From Variovorax sp. (GTDB lineage: Bacteria > Pseudomonadota > Gammaproteobacteria > Burkholderiales > Burkholderiaceae_C): a stretch of 64,000 nucleotides of DNA. Positions 17,176-28,490 of this stretch are shown here, in pieces (the stretch's first letter is position 1; the number at the start of each line of letters is the position of its first letter). Both the position numbers and the translations under genes were made by a program. The notes beneath the pieces are model-generated. The model was not told the origin of the DNA. It ran no database searches and saw nothing but the letters and a program-made list of their open reading frames with translations. Where the stretch lies: NCBI GenBank assembly GCA_025352265.1, contig JANXTS010000046.1:62001-126000 (forward strand), written 5' to 3'.

Positions 17176-18405
17176 TCAAGGCCGCTTCATCTGGCACGAG
17201 GTCGGCGTGCTGGCCACGTAGGGCTCGTAGTACTTGACCGGCGCCAGCGTGTAGCCGGTGTTCTCCGGGCTGTACGGGTACTTGGCACTGGCCTTTTCCC
17301 ACTTGGCAATGTAGAGCCCCTGCTGGATCTGGTGATCGGTCTTGCGCAGTTCCACTTCGCCGTTGAAGCTCTTGAACTTCATGCCTTCCATGGCAGCCGC
17401 AACCTTGACGGGATCCGTCGACTTAGCTTTGACAATTGCTTGAGTTAGCGCCTCGAACACGGTGTAAATATCGGACGTATAGAGGTCGTCGTTGAACTTC
17501 GCCTTGAATTCGGCGGCATACCGTTGCATGTCGCCGCCCATGTTGTAGTGCGCGTAGCCGACCTGGTACACCTTGCCGTCGGACGCAGCACCCATAGCGG
17601 TTGGCGTGCCGGTTGTCACGGCGTAGTAGGTATAGAACTTGACGTTCAGGCCCGAGTCGTTAGCCGCCTTGATAAGCAGTGCAAGGTCGGATCCCCAATT
17701 GCCAGTGATGACCGTGTCGGCGCCCGACGCCTTGATCTTGGCGATGTAGGGCGCGAAGTCACGTACCTGCGCCAGCGGATGCAGGTCGTCGCCGACGATC
17801 TGGATATCTGGTCGTTTGTCCTTCAGGTTTGCCTTGGCAAACTTGCTCACCTGCTGGCCGTGAGAATAGTTTTGACCAATGATGTAAACCTTCTTGATCT
17901 CGGACTGGTCCTTCATGTAGGTTGTCAGCGCCTCCATCTTCATCGAGGTGTCGGCATCGAAGCGGTACTGCCAGTAGCTGCACTTACTGTTGGTGAGGTC
18001 GGGGTCGACCGCTGCGTAGTTGAAATACAGCAGCTCCTTGCCCGGGTTGCGTGCGTTGTTCTTTTCGACGGCGTCGATGATCGCCAACGCGGGGCCGGAG
18101 CCGTTGCCTTGAACGATGTAACGCGCGCCCTGGTCCTGCGCCGAGCGCAGTGCGCTGGTTGTTTCCTGCGGGCTCAGCTTGTTGTCGATGCCGATGATTT
18201 CGAACTTCACGCCGGCTGCGTTTTTCTTGTTGAACTCTTCGGCAAAAAACTGGAACGTCTTGAGCTGATTTGTGCCGACTGCGGCCATCAGGCCCGAAAG
18301 TGGATCGAGCCAGCCGATCTTAACGGTCTCGCCTTTTTGGGCGAACGCGCCGGTGGCACTTGCCACGAGGATGGTGGCGGTGAGAAATTTAAGGGCGAAC
18401 TTCAA
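17176..18405 (-). CDS. Branched-chain-type ABC transporter substrate-binding protein
   Basis: A 409-residue periplasmic type I binding protein (LivK/HAAT family). The signal peptide (about residues 1-22) ends GAFA-Q, and the mature start is ETVKIGWLDPLSGL. The initiation codon is TTG (18403-18405), supported by AGGAG eight bases upstream and the standard signal-peptide start. A central GQNYSHGQQVSKFAK segment and the C-terminal Cys-containing end are visible. It is the first transporter gene after the acyl-CoA ligase. In this context the ligand may be an acyl or aromatic acid or an amino acid released nearby, rather than leucine. Family is sure, ligand unknown. Confidence 0.92.
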   Translation of the reverse strand: MKFALKFLTATILVASATGAFAQKGETVKIGWLDPLSGLMAAVGTNQLKTFQFFAEEFNKKNAAGVKFEIIGIDNKLSPQETTSALRSAQDQGARYIVQGNGSGPALAIIDAVEKNNARNPGKELLYFNYAAVDPDLTNSKCSYWQYRFDADTSMKMEALTTYMKDQSEIKKVYIIGQNYSHGQQVSKFAKANLKDKRPDIQIVGDDLHPLAQVRDFAPYIAKIKASGADTVITGNWGSDLALLIKAANDSGLNVKFYTYYAVTTGTPTAMGAASDGKVYQVGYAHYNMGGDMQRYAAEFKAKFNDDLYTSDIYTVFEALTQAIVKAKSTDPVKVAAAMEGMKFKSFNGEVELRKTDHQIQQGLYIAKWEKASAKYPYSPENTGYTLAPVKYYEPYVASTPTSCQMKRP

Positions 18406-18592
18406 TCTGTGTCTCCTGTTACTTGGCTGTCGAGGCGAATTGAGGTTACAAGCCTTTCCTGCCCCAAATGCTCAGGGAATGCCCGTAAGCGCGCCTGCCA
18501 GATAGCCGTTTTTCGCCCGTTTCTATCGCGCAGGCGACAGCAATTTCTACCGGGCGGTAGGACGCCGATCGGTGCGTTCATTTGCACGCCGA

Positions 18593-18762
18593 TCAGCAGA
18601 CCACAGCGCTGCTCATCTCTTGTGGGCTCAGCTTGTTGTCGATGCCGATGACCCCGGACTTGACTCCCGAGAGATTCTTCTTGTTGAACTCTTCCGCCAA
18701 ATACTGCATGGCCTTGAGCTCGTTGGTGCCGACCGCCGCCATCTGGCCGGACAGTGGCTCGA
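18593..18762 (-). pseudogene. Fragment of a second LivK-like binding-protein gene
   Basis: Translating the minus strand gives about 55 residues (LSGQMAAVGTNELKAMQY, then AEEFNKKN, then GIDNKLSPQE) that closely match residues about 36-92 of the intact binding protein at 17176-18405. Signal peptide and everything after residue 92 are missing, and the frame ends at TGA 18593-18595. Similarity begins about six bases before the acyl-CoA ligase stop, so a deletion joined the two. It is a decayed tandem paralogue, not an expressed gene. Confidence 0.85.
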
Positions 18763-18767
18763 GCGCA

Positions 18768-20411
18768 TCACACCGAAGGCAGCTTGTAGTCCTTCAATTG
18801 CTCGCGCAATTTGGTTTTGAGGATCTTGCCGGTCGCACCCAGCGGGATCGCATCGATGAACACCACGTCGTCCGGGATCTGCCACTTGGCCGTCTTGCCT
18901 TCGTAGAAGTTGAGCAGCTCTTCGCGGGTGACCTCGCCGCCGGGCTTCTTCACCACGACGACGATCGGCCGCTCGTCCCACTTCGGATGCGCAACGCCCA
19001 CGCAGGCCGCCATCGCGATGGCCGGATGAGCGACGGCGATGTTCTCGATGTCGATCGAGCTGATCCATTCGCCGCCGGACTTGATGACGTCCTTGCTGCG
19101 GTCGGTGATCTGCAGGTAGCCGTCTGCGTCGATGGTGGCGACGTCTCCGGTCGGGAACCAGCCGCGGTGCTGCTCGTCGGGAATGAGTGGGTCGCCGCCC
19201 TCGCCCTTGAAGTATTCCTTGACGATCCACGGACCCTTCACCAGCAGGTCGCCGTACGCTTTGCCGTCCCAAGGCAGCTCCTTGCCTTCGCCATCGACGA
19301 TCTTCATATCGACACCGAAGATTGCGCGGCCCTGCTTCATGCGGATGAGCGTCTGCGCCTCATGCGGCAGCGAAAGATGCTTGTTCTTCAGGGTGCACAA
19401 AGTGCCGAGCGGGCTCATTTCGGTCATGCCCCAGGCATGCAGCACCTCGACGTTGTACTGGTCCTGGAATGCATGGATCATGGCCGGTGGGCACGCCGAC
19501 CCGCCGATCACCGTGCGGTTCAGTTTCGAGAATTTCAGATCGTTGGCATGCATGTGGCCCAGCATCATTTGCCAAACTGTGGGCACGCCGGCCGCGAAGG
19601 TCACGCCCTCCGATTCGATAAGTTCGAAAATCGACTTGCCGTCCATCGCCGGTCCGGGAAACACCAGCTTGGCGCCGACCAGCGCCGCCGAGTAAGGAAT
19701 GCCCCACGCGTTGACGTGGAACATCGGCACCACTGGCAGTACCGAGTCGCGCGCCGAAATGCACATGACGTCGGGCAACGCCGCAGCGTAGGCGTGCAGG
19801 ATGGTCGAGCGATGGCTGTAGAGCGCGGCCTTCGGGTTGCCCGTGGTGCCGCTCGAGTAGCACATGCTCGATGCCGAGTTTTCGTCGAATGTCGGCCATT
19901 CGTAGGCGGTGGAGCGGTTGCCCATCCACGCTTCATAGCTCACCAGGTTGGGGATGCCGGTGCCGGCGGGCAGCTTGTCGGCGTCGCACAGGGCGACATA
20001 TTTCTTGATGGTCGGGCAGCGCGCATGCACCGCCTGCACCAGCGGCAGAAAAGTCATGTCGAAGCACAGGATCTGGTCTTCGGCGTGATTAGCGATCCAG
20101 GCGATCTGGTCGGGATGAAGGCGCGGGTTGATGGTGTGCAGCACTCGGCCGGTGCCGCTCACCCCGTAATAGATTTCCAGGTGGCGGTAACCGTTCCAGG
20201 CCAGGGTGGCGATTCGGTCGCTGAAGATCAACTGTTCTTCGTCGAGCGCGTTGGCGACCTGACGCGACCGTGCCGCGATTTGGCTCCAGGTGCTGCGGTG
20301 AATGTCCCCCTCGACCCGGCGAGAAACGATTTCGGCGTCGCCGTGATGGCGCTCGGCAAACTCGATCAACGACGAGATCGAAAGCGGTTGGTCTTGCATC
20401 AAACCCAGCAT
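18768..20411 (-). CDS. AMP-forming long/medium-chain acyl-CoA ligase
   Basis: A 547-residue ANL-superfamily synthetase. The P-loop [11 protein letters not shown] is at 185-195, [10 protein letters not shown] holds the A5 motif, [18 protein letters not shown] the A7/A8 hinge region, and the C-terminal catalytic Lys lies in [11 protein letters not shown] near 530. The protein length fits AlkK-like fatty acid ligases. It activates a free carboxylic acid with ATP and CoA, feeding the beta-oxidation enzymes downstream. The start is ATG 20409-20411 with AAGGA upstream; a second Met four residues in is an alternative. It is divergent from selO. Confidence 0.93.
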   Translation of the reverse strand: MLGLMQDQPLSISSLIEFAERHHGDAEIVSRRVEGDIHRSTWSQIAARSRQVANALDEEQLIFSDRIATLAWNGYRHLEIYYGVSGTGRVLHTINPRLHPDQIAWIANHAEDQILCFDMTFLPLVQAVHARCPTIKKYVALCDADKLPAGTGIPNLVSYEAWMGNRSTAYEWPTFDENSASSMCYSSGTTGNPKAALYSHRSTILHAYAAALPDVMCISARDSVLPVVPMFHVNAWGIPYSAALVGAKLVFPGPAMDGKSIFELIESEGVTFAAGVPTVWQMMLGHMHANDLKFSKLNRTVIGGSACPPAMIHAFQDQYNVEVLHAWGMTEMSPLGTLCTLKNKHLSLPHEAQTLIRMKQGRAIFGVDMKIVDGEGKELPWDGKAYGDLLVKGPWIVKEYFKGEGGDPLIPDEQHRGWFPTGDVATIDADGYLQITDRSKDVIKSGGEWISSIDIENIAVAHPAIAMAACVGVAHPKWDERPIVVVVKKPGGEVTREELLNFYEGKTAKWQIPDDVVFIDAIPLGATGKILKTKLREQLKDYKLPSV

Positions 20412-20576
20412 CGGAAATTCCTTAAAAGATCGAAAAGCGAAAACGAAAAAAGAGCGAAAAAGAGCTTTGCGGGAGTATTGCGCAGTGCAGCAGCGCGCTG
20501 ATGCGGGAATGCCCCATGTCGCGGCACGGGTCCGTGCGCCGCGTGCGGCCTTTTCAAGTGCCTGACAATATGGAGC

Positions 20577-22175
20577 ATGACCTCGCCCTCTAATGCCGAG
20601 ACGGCTGCGTCCTCAGCTTTTGCGCCCGTCAACGGCCGCAACGATCCAGCCGCTCCCGCCGAATCTTTCGGGTCTGAAAGCGGTTTGCACTTCGACAACC
20701 GCTTCGCCGCCCTCGGCTCGGCGTTTTTCACCCGGCTGCAGCCCACGCCGCTGATCGATCCGTACTGGGTCGGCTGCAGCGACGCGACCGCGCGGCTGGT
20801 CGGGCTCGATGCCGGCTGGTTCGCATCCGACGCTGCGCTCGGCGTGCTGACCGGCAACGCGCTGCTGCCCGGCATGGCGCCGTTGGCCAGCGTTTACAGC
20901 GGCCACCAGTTCGGTGTATGGGCGGGGCAGCTCGGTGATGGGCGCGCGATCTTGCTCGGGGAGACCGCCGCGAAGCCCGAAACGTCGAGGTTCGAACTGC
21001 AGTTGAAGGGCGCCGGCCGTACGCCCTATTCCCGCATGGGCGACGGCCGCGCCGTCCTGCGGTCGAGCATCAGAGAGTTTTTATGCAGCGAGGCGATGCA
21101 CGGGCTCGGCATCCCGACCACGCGCGCGCTGAGCGTGGCCGGCTCCGATGCCCGCGTGCGGCGAGAAGAAATCGAAACAGCCGCAGTGGTGGCGCGCGTA
21201 GCGCCGAGCTTTATCCGCTTCGGCCACTTCGAGCACTTCGCCGCCAACAAGCAAGACGGCGAACTGCGGACGTTGGCCGACTTTGTCATCGACAACTTTT
21301 ACCCTGCCTGCCGCACCACCGATCGGTTCGGCGGCAACGCCTATGCCGCATTCCTCGAGGCCGTGAGCGAACGCACGGCTTCGTTGATGGCGCAATGGCA
21401 GGCGGTAGGCTTTTGCCACGGCGTGATGAACACCGACAACATGAGCATCCTCGGGCTCACGATCGACTACGGCCCCTTTCAGTTTCTCGACGGCTACGAT
21501 CCGCAGCACATCTGCAACCACAGCGACACCAGCGGTCGCTACGCATTCAACCAGCAGCCGAACGTTGCTTACTGGAATCTTTTTTGCCTGGCGCAGGCGC
21601 TGCTGCCGCTGATCGGCGATCAGGAGGTGGCCGTTGCCGCGCTCGAGTCGTACAAGGCGCAGTTCCCGCTCGCGTTCGAAGCGCGGATGCGTGCCAAGCT
21701 CGGGCTCGAAGGACTTTCGGAGCCGGCCGAGAGCGACCGCGCGCTGATCGAGGGCGCGCTCAAGTTGCTGGCCGCAGAAAAAGTCGACTGGACGATCTTC
21801 TGGCGGCGCCTGTCGCATTGCGTCGGAGACAGCAATCCGGAACCCGTGCGGGACCTTTTCATCGACCGCGCGGGCTTCGATGCCTGGCTGCTATTATTTT
21901 CAGAGCGCCACAATGGAGTTTCTCGCGATGCGGCAAACCGACTGATGCTCGCGACGAACCCGAAGTTCGTGCTGCGGAACCACCTTGGGCAACAGGCGAT
22001 CGAACTGGCGCAAGGGGCACCCGCAGCCGGCTTGGAAACCGTCAAGGACTTCACCGGCGTCGCCCGCTTGCTGACACTGCTTGAAACCCCATTTGAAGAA
22101 CATCCCGGCTTCGACCCATATGCCGGTTTCCCGCCCGACTGGGCTTCCTCCATCGAAATCAGCTGCTCCTCATGA
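20577..22175 (+). CDS. selO: Protein adenylyltransferase SelO (YdiU/UPF0061)
   Basis: A 532-residue SelO-family pseudokinase, which transfers AMP rather than phosphate to protein hydroxyls. Family hallmarks are [20 protein letters not shown] near 103-122, [24 protein letters not shown] near 140-163, and [10 protein letters not shown] with the metal-binding segment near 281-290. About 35 residues of low-complexity N-terminus precede the conserved LHFDNRFA. E. coli SelO AMPylates redox proteins. Here it is the first gene of a run with msrB, whose start overlaps its stop (ATGA), which strengthens an oxidative-stress link. Confidence 0.95.
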   Translation: MTSPSNAETAASSAFAPVNGRNDPAAPAESFGSESGLHFDNRFAALGSAFFTRLQPTPLIDPYWVGCSDATARLVGLDAGWFASDAALGVLTGNALLPGMAPLASVYSGHQFGVWAGQLGDGRAILLGETAAKPETSRFELQLKGAGRTPYSRMGDGRAVLRSSIREFLCSEAMHGLGIPTTRALSVAGSDARVRREEIETAAVVARVAPSFIRFGHFEHFAANKQDGELRTLADFVIDNFYPACRTTDRFGGNAYAAFLEAVSERTASLMAQWQAVGFCHGVMNTDNMSILGLTIDYGPFQFLDGYDPQHICNHSDTSGRYAFNQQPNVAYWNLFCLAQALLPLIGDQEVAVAALESYKAQFPLAFEARMRAKLGLEGLSEPAESDRALIEGALKLLAAEKVDWTIFWRRLSHCVGDSNPEPVRDLFIDRAGFDAWLLLFSERHNGVSRDAANRLMLATNPKFVLRNHLGQQAIELAQGAPAAGLETVKDFTGVARLLTLLETPFEEHPGFDPYAGFPPDWASSIEISCSS

Positions 22176-22588
22176 CCAACACCGTCCAGAAAACCGACGC
22201 CGAATGGAAGGCCGTTCTTGCCGAGAAAGGTGCCGAAGCGGTCGCCTTCGAGGTAACCCGCCATGCCGCCACCGAGCGCCCCTACACCGGCAAATACGAA
22301 GCCGAGTGGGCCGACGGCACTTATCACTGCATCTGCTGCGGCGCGAAGCTTTTCGAAGCCGGCAAGAAGTTCGACGCCGGCTGCGGCTGGCCGAGCTTTT
22401 CTGAAGAAGCAGTGCCGGGCGCGATCAAGAACATTGTCGATCGTTCGCACGGCATGTCGCGCACCGAGAACGTGTGCGCAAGCTGCGGAGCCCATCTAGG
22501 CCACGTGTTCCCGGATGGCCCGACCGATACCGGCCTGCGCTACTGCATGAATTCCGCCTCGCTGGATTTCCAGAAAAAGCCTGAATGA
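22172..22588 (+). CDS. msrB: Peptide-methionine (R)-S-oxide reductase
   Basis: A 138-residue MsrB. The zinc cysteines are C53/C56 (CICC) and C102/C105 (CASC). The GCGWPSF substrate-binding segment is at 70-76 and the catalytic Cys125 is in RYCMNS. It repairs methionine-R-sulfoxide with thioredoxin. It is coupled at both ends by ATGA overlaps with selO and yciB. Confidence 0.97.
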   Translation: MTNTVQKTDAEWKAVLAEKGAEAVAFEVTRHAATERPYTGKYEAEWADGTYHCICCGAKLFEAGKKFDAGCGWPSFSEEAVPGAIKNIVDRSHGMSRTENVCASCGAHLGHVFPDGPTDTGLRYCMNSASLDFQKKPE

Positions 22589-23124
22589 AGCTCGTCCTCG
22601 ACTTCTTTCCGATCCTGCTGTTTTTCGGCGCCTACAAGCTCGCAGACATCTACACCGCCACTGCCGTGCTGATGGGCGCGACCGCGCTGCAGATGCTCGT
22701 CATCTATTTCAGGGAAGGCAAGCTCCAGACGATGCAGAAAGTGACGCTGGTGCTGATCCTGCTGTTCGGCACGCTCACCCTGGTGTTGCATGACGACCGT
22801 TTTATCAAGTGGAAGCCGACGGTTCTGTACTCGGCCATGGCGGTCGCACTGGCGGTCGCTTACTGGGTCGCCAAGAAGAACGTCCTGCACCTGATGCTGG
22901 GCCAGCAACTGCAATTGCCCGACCGCATCTGGACGCGCCTGAACATCGCGTGGATTTGTTACTGCCTTTTCATGGCCGCTATCAACGGTTATGTGGCGGC
23001 GTACTTCACCACTGAGGCATGGGTCAACTTCAAGCTGTGGGGTTATGTGTTTCCAATAGTCTTCCTTCTCGCGCAAGGCTTGTACATCTCGCCGCATCTG
23101 AAGTCTGACGAGCAATCATCGTGA
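22585..23124 (+). CDS. yciB: Inner-membrane septation protein YciB/IspA family
   Basis: A 179-residue membrane protein with five predicted hydrophobic segments, the normal YciB size. It starts [18 protein letters not shown] and contains [11 protein letters not shown] and the conserved [23 protein letters not shown] region. Family members act in envelope maintenance and septation, often with YciA/BolA neighbours. It overlaps msrB (ATGA) and bolA (GTGA). Confidence 0.95.
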   Translation: MKLVLDFFPILLFFGAYKLADIYTATAVLMGATALQMLVIYFREGKLQTMQKVTLVLILLFGTLTLVLHDDRFIKWKPTVLYSAMAVALAVAYWVAKKNVLHLMLGQQLQLPDRIWTRLNIAWICYCLFMAAINGYVAAYFTTEAWVNFKLWGYVFPIVFLLAQGLYISPHLKSDEQSS

Positions 23125-23411
23125 ACAACGCAACGACGACTGTGGCCATTTCGCCGCCGACCGCTGCTTTGCTGGAAGTCGCACTGCGTGAAGCCTTGCA
23201 GCCCACTTCGCTCGAAGTCGTCGATGAAAGCGCCGCACATGCTGGCCACTCGGGCTCCAACGCGCAGGGCTACGGCACGCACTTCAGGGTGCGCATAGCC
23301 TCGCCGTTGTTCGACGGAAAGTCCCGTTTGGCGCGCCATCGCCTTGTGTATGATTCTTTGCAGACATTCATCGCACAGGGCCTCCACGCCATTGCCATCG
23401 AGACCCTCTAG
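23121..23411 (+). CDS. bolA: BolA-family protein
   Basis: A 96-residue BolA-fold protein. Conserved H-containing segments include SAAHAGHSG near 37-45 and the [20 protein letters not shown] core, followed by the C-terminal helix YDSLQ. The start is GTG 23121-23123, overlapping the yciB stop. BolA proteins bind monothiol glutaredoxins and Fe-S clusters and also affect morphology genes. The context with selO and msrB points to redox or Fe-S stress. Confidence 0.93.
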   Translation: MNNATTTVAISPPTAALLEVALREALQPTSLEVVDESAAHAGHSGSNAQGYGTHFRVRIASPLFDGKSRLARHRLVYDSLQTFIAQGLHAIAIETL

Positions 23412-23436
23412 GGTCGTCACTCTCCCAACCTCTCCC

Positions 23437-24222
23437 ATGAACAAACAACTCTTGAAGGCCGTCACGGCCACGGTGCTGATCGGCACCTTTTCTTTTGCGG
23501 CGCTGGCGCAAAACGTAGCCATCGTCAACGGCAAGTCGGTCCCCAAAACCCGCATGGACATGCTTGCTCAGCAACTTGCCACTGCAGGTCGCCCGGTCAC
23601 CCCTGAAATGCAGCCACAACTTCGCGAGGAAGTCATTACCCGTGAAGTGTTCATGCAAGAGGCACAAAAGCAGGGGCTCGATGCCAATGACGATTTCAAG
23701 GCGCAGCTCGAATTAGCGCGCCAGGCCATCATGATCCGACAGTTGTTCGAGAACTACCGCAAGACGCACGCGGTGACCGACGCGGACGTGCAAGCCGAAT
23801 ACGACAAGTTCGTCGCGGCCAACGACGGCAAGGAATACAAGTCGCGCCACATCCTGGTCGAAACCAAAGACCAGGCCGACAAGATCCTCGCGGACCTTAA
23901 AAAGTCCGGCAAGTTTGAGGACATCGCCAAAAAGCAGAGCAAGGACCCAGGTTCGGGCGCCAAGGGCGGTGATCTCGACTGGGCCAATCCGGGAAGTTTC
24001 GTTCCCGAGTTCTCCGAAGCGCTGATCAAGCTCAAGAAGGGCGAGACCACATCGGAACCGATCAAGTCGCAGTTTGGTTTTCACATCATCCGTCTCGACG
24101 ATGTGCGTCAGGCGCAGTTGCCGAAGGTCGATGAAGTGAAGCCGCAGATCACGCAGCAGTTGCAGCAGCAACGCCTGCAGAAGTACCAGGAAGATCTGCG
24201 CGCTGCGGCCAAGATCGAGTAA
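23437..24222 (+). CDS. Periplasmic PpiC/PrsA-type peptidylprolyl isomerase
   Basis: A 261-residue exported parvulin. The signal peptide is residues 1-25 (ends AALA-Q), an N-terminal SurA-like helical chaperone region covers about 26-130, and a single parvulin domain begins HILVETKDQADKIL near 137 and includes the GGDLDWANPGSFVPEF core. It helps fold secreted and outer-membrane proteins. ATG 23437 was chosen since it opens the signal peptide; the frame is open further upstream without coding character. It is the last gene of the run, ahead of a strong terminator. Confidence 0.94.
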   Translation: MNKQLLKAVTATVLIGTFSFAALAQNVAIVNGKSVPKTRMDMLAQQLATAGRPVTPEMQPQLREEVITREVFMQEAQKQGLDANDDFKAQLELARQAIMIRQLFENYRKTHAVTDADVQAEYDKFVAANDGKEYKSRHILVETKDQADKILADLKKSGKFEDIAKKQSKDPGSGAKGGDLDWANPGSFVPEFSEALIKLKKGETTSEPIKSQFGFHIIRLDDVRQAQLPKVDEVKPQITQQLQQQRLQKYQEDLRAAAKIE

Positions 24223-24260
24223 GCATCAACGCGCGCCGCGGAGTTCAGCGGCATCGAGAA

Positions 24261-24286
24261 AAAGCGGTCTGAGGACCGCTTTTTTT
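24261..24286 (+). terminator. Bidirectional rho-independent terminator
   Basis: The stem AGCGGTC/GACCGCT (24263-24269 and 24274-24280) has a TGAG loop, T7 on the right and A5 on the left. It can stop both the plus-strand isomerase transcript and the convergent purL transcript. Confidence 0.9.
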
Positions 24287-24295
24287 ATGGGCCGT

Positions 24296-27200
24296 TCACC
24301 CTACCCACTTGCGCGCGTTGCGCCAGAGTTGCGACCACGGACTCAGCGCATTGCGGTCGCCGGAAGTCCAGCTCATCTGCACATTGCGCGACACGCGTTC
24401 CGGATGCGGCATCACCGCCGTGAACCGGCCGTCCGCCGTTGTCACTGCCGTCAGTCCGCCGACGCTGCCGTTCGGGTTGAACGGGTACTGCTCGGTCGGG
24501 CGGCCGTGGTTGTCGACGAAGCGCATCGATGCGATGGCTTTGGCCGCGTCGCCGCGGTGCTTGAAGTTGGCATAGCCTTCGCCATGCGCGACGGCGATCG
24601 GCAGCTTTGCGCCCGCCATGCCGGCAAAAAACAGGCTCGGCGAGTCGAGCACTTCGACCATCGACAAACGGGCCTCGAAGCGCTCGCTTTGGTTGGTCGT
24701 GAAGCGTGGCCAGTCTTCGGCACCGGGAATGATGTCGGCCAGCTCGGCAAACATCTGGCAGCCATTGCACACGCCGAGGCCGAAGGTGTCGGCGCGGCTG
24801 AAGAAGGACTGGAACTGGGCCGAAAGCTTCGGATTGAAGGTGATGCTGCGCGCCCACCCGATCCCTGCCCCCAGGGTGTCGCCGTAACTGAAACCGCCGC
24901 AAGCGACCACGCCTTTGAAGTCCGCCAGTTTTGCCCTGCCCGTCTGCAGGTCGGTCATGTGAATGTCGAATGCTTCGAAACCTGCCTCGGTGAAGGCGTA
25001 AGCCATCTCGACGTGCGAATTGACGCCCTGCTCGCGGAGGATGGCGACTTTGGGACGGGTTTTCAGATAGGTCGCGGAGGTGTGGCCCCCGCCTCCAGTC
25101 TCTTCAACAGATTGAGGGAGAAATAGATGCAAGCCCGGATCCGCCGGATCACCGGCGGCAGCGTGCTCGGCGTCGGCACAGGCCGGGTTGTCGCGTTCGC
25201 GGGCAATCTTCCAGCTGACCGAATCCCACACCTGGTGCAGGTCGTGCAGGCTTGCGCTGAAAACCGACTTGGCATCTCGCCACACGTCGACCTTGCCCTT
25301 ACCGCTGTCCATCGGAGCAGCGGCTGGCCGCGTCTTGCCGACGAAGTGGCTGTGGGTACTGAGCCCATGCGTGCGCAACAATTGCATGATTTCGTTGCGC
25401 TCGGCAGTGCGCACTTGCAGCAGCAAGCCGAGTTCTTCGTTGAAGAGCGCCTTCAGCGTGAGCTCTTCGCGCCGCGCGCTCACTTGCGTCGCCCAGTTCT
25501 TGGCATCGCCGGTTTCCATGCGGCTGTCTGAAATACCGTCGCCTTCGGTGATCAGCATGTCGATGTTGAGTGCCACGCCCACATGGCCGGCGAAAGCCAT
25601 TTCACATGCGGTCACGAAGAGTCCGCCGTCGCTGCGGTCGTGCATCGCGAGGATCTTGCCGTCTGCGCGCAAGGCGTTAACCGCTGCTACCAGGGCCACC
25701 AGTTGCGCCGGATCGTCGAGGTCGGGAACCACATCGCCGCTCTGGCCGAGCGTCTGCGAAAGAATGCTGCCGGCCATGCGCCGTTGGCCGCGCCCGAGGT
25801 CGATCAGCAGCAGCGTCGTGTCGGGCTCGGTGGCGTCGAGTTGCGGCGTCAGCGTACCGCGCACGTCGGTCAGCGTGGCAAAGGCGGTCACGATCAGGCT
25901 GACCGGGGAAGTGACTTTTTTCTTGGTGCCGCCGTCACCGGTAGAGCCTCCCGGCTCAGTCCAATGGGTGCGCATCGACAACGAATCCTTGCCAACCGGA
26001 ATCGACACACCGAGCGCCGGGCACAACTCGAGTCCGACCGCTTTCACGGTTTCGTACAGCGCGGCGTCTTCGCCCGGCTCGCCGCACGCCGCCATCCAGT
26101 TGGCCGACAGCTTGACGCGCGACAGCTCGATCGGCGCCGCCAGCAGATTGATGATCGCTTCGCCGACCGCCATGCGGCCCGAAGCCGGTGCATCGTATGC
26201 GGCCAGCGGCGTGCGCTCCCCCATGCTCATCGCCTCGCCAGCAAAGCCCTTGTAGTCGGCCAGCGTGACGGCGCAGTCGGCCACCGGCACCTGCCACGGA
26301 CCGACCATCTGGTCTCGGTGCGTGAGGCCGCCGACAGTACGATCGCCGATGGTGATGAGGAAGCGCTTGGACGCGACGGTTGGGTGCGAAAGCACATCGA
26401 TCGCGGCCTTTTGCAGGTCGACGCCGGTGAGATCGAGCGGCTTGAACCGGCGGGCGACGGATTCAACGTTGCGATGCATCTTGGGCGGCTTTCCGAGCAG
26501 AACGTCCATGGGCATGTCGACCGGCTGGGTTGCTGCGCTTTCATCGGCCACTATCAGCTGCCGCAACTCGGTCGCCACGCCCACGACAGAAAACGGACAA
26601 CGCTCGCGATCGCAGAAACCTTTGAACACCGCCAGCGATTCCGGCGCGATCGCCAGCACGTAGCGCTCCTGGCTCTCGTTGCACCAGATCTCTTTGGGGG
26701 CCATGCCGGACTCTTCGAGCGGCACCGCACGCAGATCGAATCTCGCGCCGCGGCCGGCGTCGTTGGTCAATTCTGGGAACGCATTACTCAAGCCGCCGGC
26801 GCCGACATCGTGGATTGCCAGGATCGGGTTGGAGGCGCCCTGCTGCCAGCAATGGTTGATGACCTCCTGCGCGCGCCGTTCGATCTCGGGGTTGCCGCGC
26901 TGGACGGAGTCGAAGTCGAGTTCGGCCGCGTTGGCGCCGGTCGCCATCGAGCTCGCGGCGCTGCCGCCCATGCCGATGCGCATGCCCGGACCACCCAGCT
27001 GGACCAGCAAAGAGCCGGCCGGGAACCGGATCTTCTGGGTCTGGATGGCGTCGATTTGCCCCAGGCCACCGGCGATCATGATCGGCTTGTGATAGCCGCG
27101 CTGCACTACGTCGATGTCACTGGCGATCGCCTGCTCGTACTCGCGAAAGTAGCCGAGCAGGTTGGGCCGGCCGAATTCGTTGTTGAACGCGGCGCCACCG

Positions 27201-28357
27201 AGTGGGCCGTCGGTCATGATTTGCACAGGGCTCGCAATGTGCTCTGGCTTGCCATAGGGCGGTGCCGGTACATCGGGCCACAGCTTCGACACGGTGAAAC
27301 CGGTCAGTCCGGCCTTTGGCTTGGAGCCGCGACCAGTCGCGCCTTCGTCGCGAATTTCGCCGCCCGCGCCGGTCGAAGCTCCTGCAAACGGCGAAATGGC
27401 GGTCGGATGGTTGTGCGTCTCGACCTTCATCAGCACGTGGTGCAACGCAGCGTCTTTTTGATAACTGCCGGAGGGATCGGCCATGAAACGTTCGATATGG
27501 GAGCCTTCCATCACCGAGGCGTTGTCCGAATACGCCACAACAGTGTGCTGGGGGTTTTTCCTCTCCGTGTGGCGAATCATCGAAAACAGGCTTTGCGGCT
27601 GCGCCTTGCCATCGATGGTGAACTCTGCGTTGAAAATCTTGTGGCGGCAGTGCTCGCTATTGGCTTGCGCGAACATCATCAGCTCGACGTCGCTCGGGTT
27701 GCGGCCGAGCTTGGTGAAGGCGTCTACCAGGTAGTCGATTTCGTCGTCGGCCAGCGCCAGGCCGAAGGTCGCATTGGCGGCCACCAGTGCCGCCCTGCCT
27801 CCCACCAGAACGTCGACTTGCGCCATCGGCTGCGCGGGCAGCTCCGCGAACAGCGCGGCGGCGCCTTCGATGCCGGGGAGCACCGACTCCGTCATGCGGT
27901 CGTGCAGCAGCACAGCGACCGCCGCCAGCCGCTCGTCGTCAAGCACCGGCGCCTTGCCGATCAACGGCAATTTCAAGCTCAGGTGGTACTGCGTGACGCG
28001 CTCGACCCTGCGCAACGCAAGGCCACAGTTGTGCGCGATATCGGTCGCCTTCGAAGCCCAGGGCGACACGGTGCCCAGCCGCGGCGTGACGACCAGTGTG
28101 GTGGAGTTCTTGGGCGACCGGAACGGCTCGCCGTAGGTCAGCAATGCCGCCAGATGCTCGCGCTCCGCTGCGGTCGGCGGGGTGTCAGTAACGACCAGGT
28201 GCACGAAGCGCGCGGCGAGCGCGTCGATTTTCGGCTCGATGGCCTGCAACCGAAGCAGCAACCGGCGCGCCCGAAAATCGCTGAGTGCGGTGCCGCCCTC
28301 GAAAAAAGTCACGACAGGAGTCACTACGGAAGTGGCGGTGGGAGCGGACTGCGTCAC
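24296..28357 (-). CDS. purL: Phosphoribosylformylglycinamidine synthase
   Basis: A large single-chain FGAM synthase of about 1353 residues, the proteobacterial type. An N-terminal PurS-like domain is followed by two AIRS-type ATP-grasp-like halves ([26 protein letters not shown] blocks) and a C-terminal glutamine amidotransferase ([13 protein letters not shown], nucleophile Cys in GVCNGCQM). It catalyses step four of purine synthesis. The start is uncertain: no ATG lies near the conserved [15 protein letters not shown] chose GTG 28355-28357; GTGs at 28324 and 28312 are alternatives. ATG codons at 28492-28498 would run into the map start. Confidence 0.93.
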   Translation of the reverse strand: MTQSAPTATSVVTPVVTFFEGGTALSDFRARRLLLRLQAIEPKIDALAARFVHLVVTDTPPTAAEREHLAALLTYGEPFRSPKNSTTLVVTPRLGTVSPWASKATDIAHNCGLALRRVERVTQYHLSLKLPLIGKAPVLDDERLAAVAVLLHDRMTESVLPGIEGAAALFAELPAQPMAQVDVLVGGRAALVAANATFGLALADDEIDYLVDAFTKLGRNPSDVELMMFAQANSEHCRHKIFNAEFTIDGKAQPQSLFSMIRHTERKNPQHTVVAYSDNASVMEGSHIERFMADPSGSYQKDAALHHVLMKVETHNHPTAISPFAGASTGAGGEIRDEGATGRGSKPKAGLTGFTVSKLWPDVPAPPYGKPEHIASPVQIMTDGPLGGAAFNNEFGRPNLLGYFREYEQAIASDIDVVQRGYHKPIMIAGGLGQIDAIQTQKIRFPAGSLLVQLGGPGMRIGMGGSAASSMATGANAAELDFDSVQRGNPEIERRAQEVINHCWQQGASNPILAIHDVGAGGLSNAFPELTNDAGRGARFDLRAVPLEESGMAPKEIWCNESQERYVLAIAPESLAVFKGFCDRERCPFSVVGVATELRQLIVADESAATQPVDMPMDVLLGKPPKMHRNVESVARRFKPLDLTGVDLQKAAIDVLSHPTVASKRFLITIGDRTVGGLTHRDQMVGPWQVPVADCAVTLADYKGFAGEAMSMGERTPLAAYDAPASGRMAVGEAIINLLAAPIELSRVKLSANWMAACGEPGEDAALYETVKAVGLELCPALGVSIPVGKDSLSMRTHWTEPGGSTGDGGTKKKVTSPVSLIVTAFATLTDVRGTLTPQLDATEPDTTLLLIDLGRGQRRMAGSILSQTLGQSGDVVPDLDDPAQLVALVAAVNALRADGKILAMHDRSDGGLFVTACEMAFAGHVGVALNIDMLITEGDGISDSRMETGDAKNWATQVSARREELTLKALFNEELGLLLQVRTAERNEIMQLLRTHGLSTHSHFVGKTRPAAAPMDSGKGKVDVWRDAKSVFSASLHDLHQVWDSVSWKIARERDNPACADAEHAAAGDPADPGLHLFLPQSVEETGGGGHTSATYLKTRPKVAILREQGVNSHVEMAYAFTEAGFEAFDIHMTDLQTGRAKLADFKGVVACGGFSYGDTLGAGIGWARSITFNPKLSAQFQSFFSRADTFGLGVCNGCQMFAELADIIPGAEDWPRFTTNQSERFEARLSMVEVLDSPSLFFAGMAGAKLPIAVAHGEGYANFKHRGDAAKAIASMRFVDNHGRPTEQYPFNPNGSVGGLTAVTTADGRFTAVMPHPERVSRNVQMSWTSGDRNALSPWSQLWRNARKWVG

Positions 28358-28490
28358 GATGGTGGGCCTGGGCCGGGAAACCGACCGAAGAAAAGAAAGA
28401 GCAAAGAGGAACTTCAGACCGGATGGCCGCTGACTGGGGGCATCCGCGCAAGCGTTGAAGTTTAACGGGGGCCGATGGGATAATTCAGCC

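Noticed and set aside
25583..28465. A 960-codon open frame on the plus strand opposite purL
   Set aside because: Its His/Arg/Gly-rich composition is that of an antisense shadow in GC-rich DNA, and the opposite strand encodes a fully recognisable PurL.
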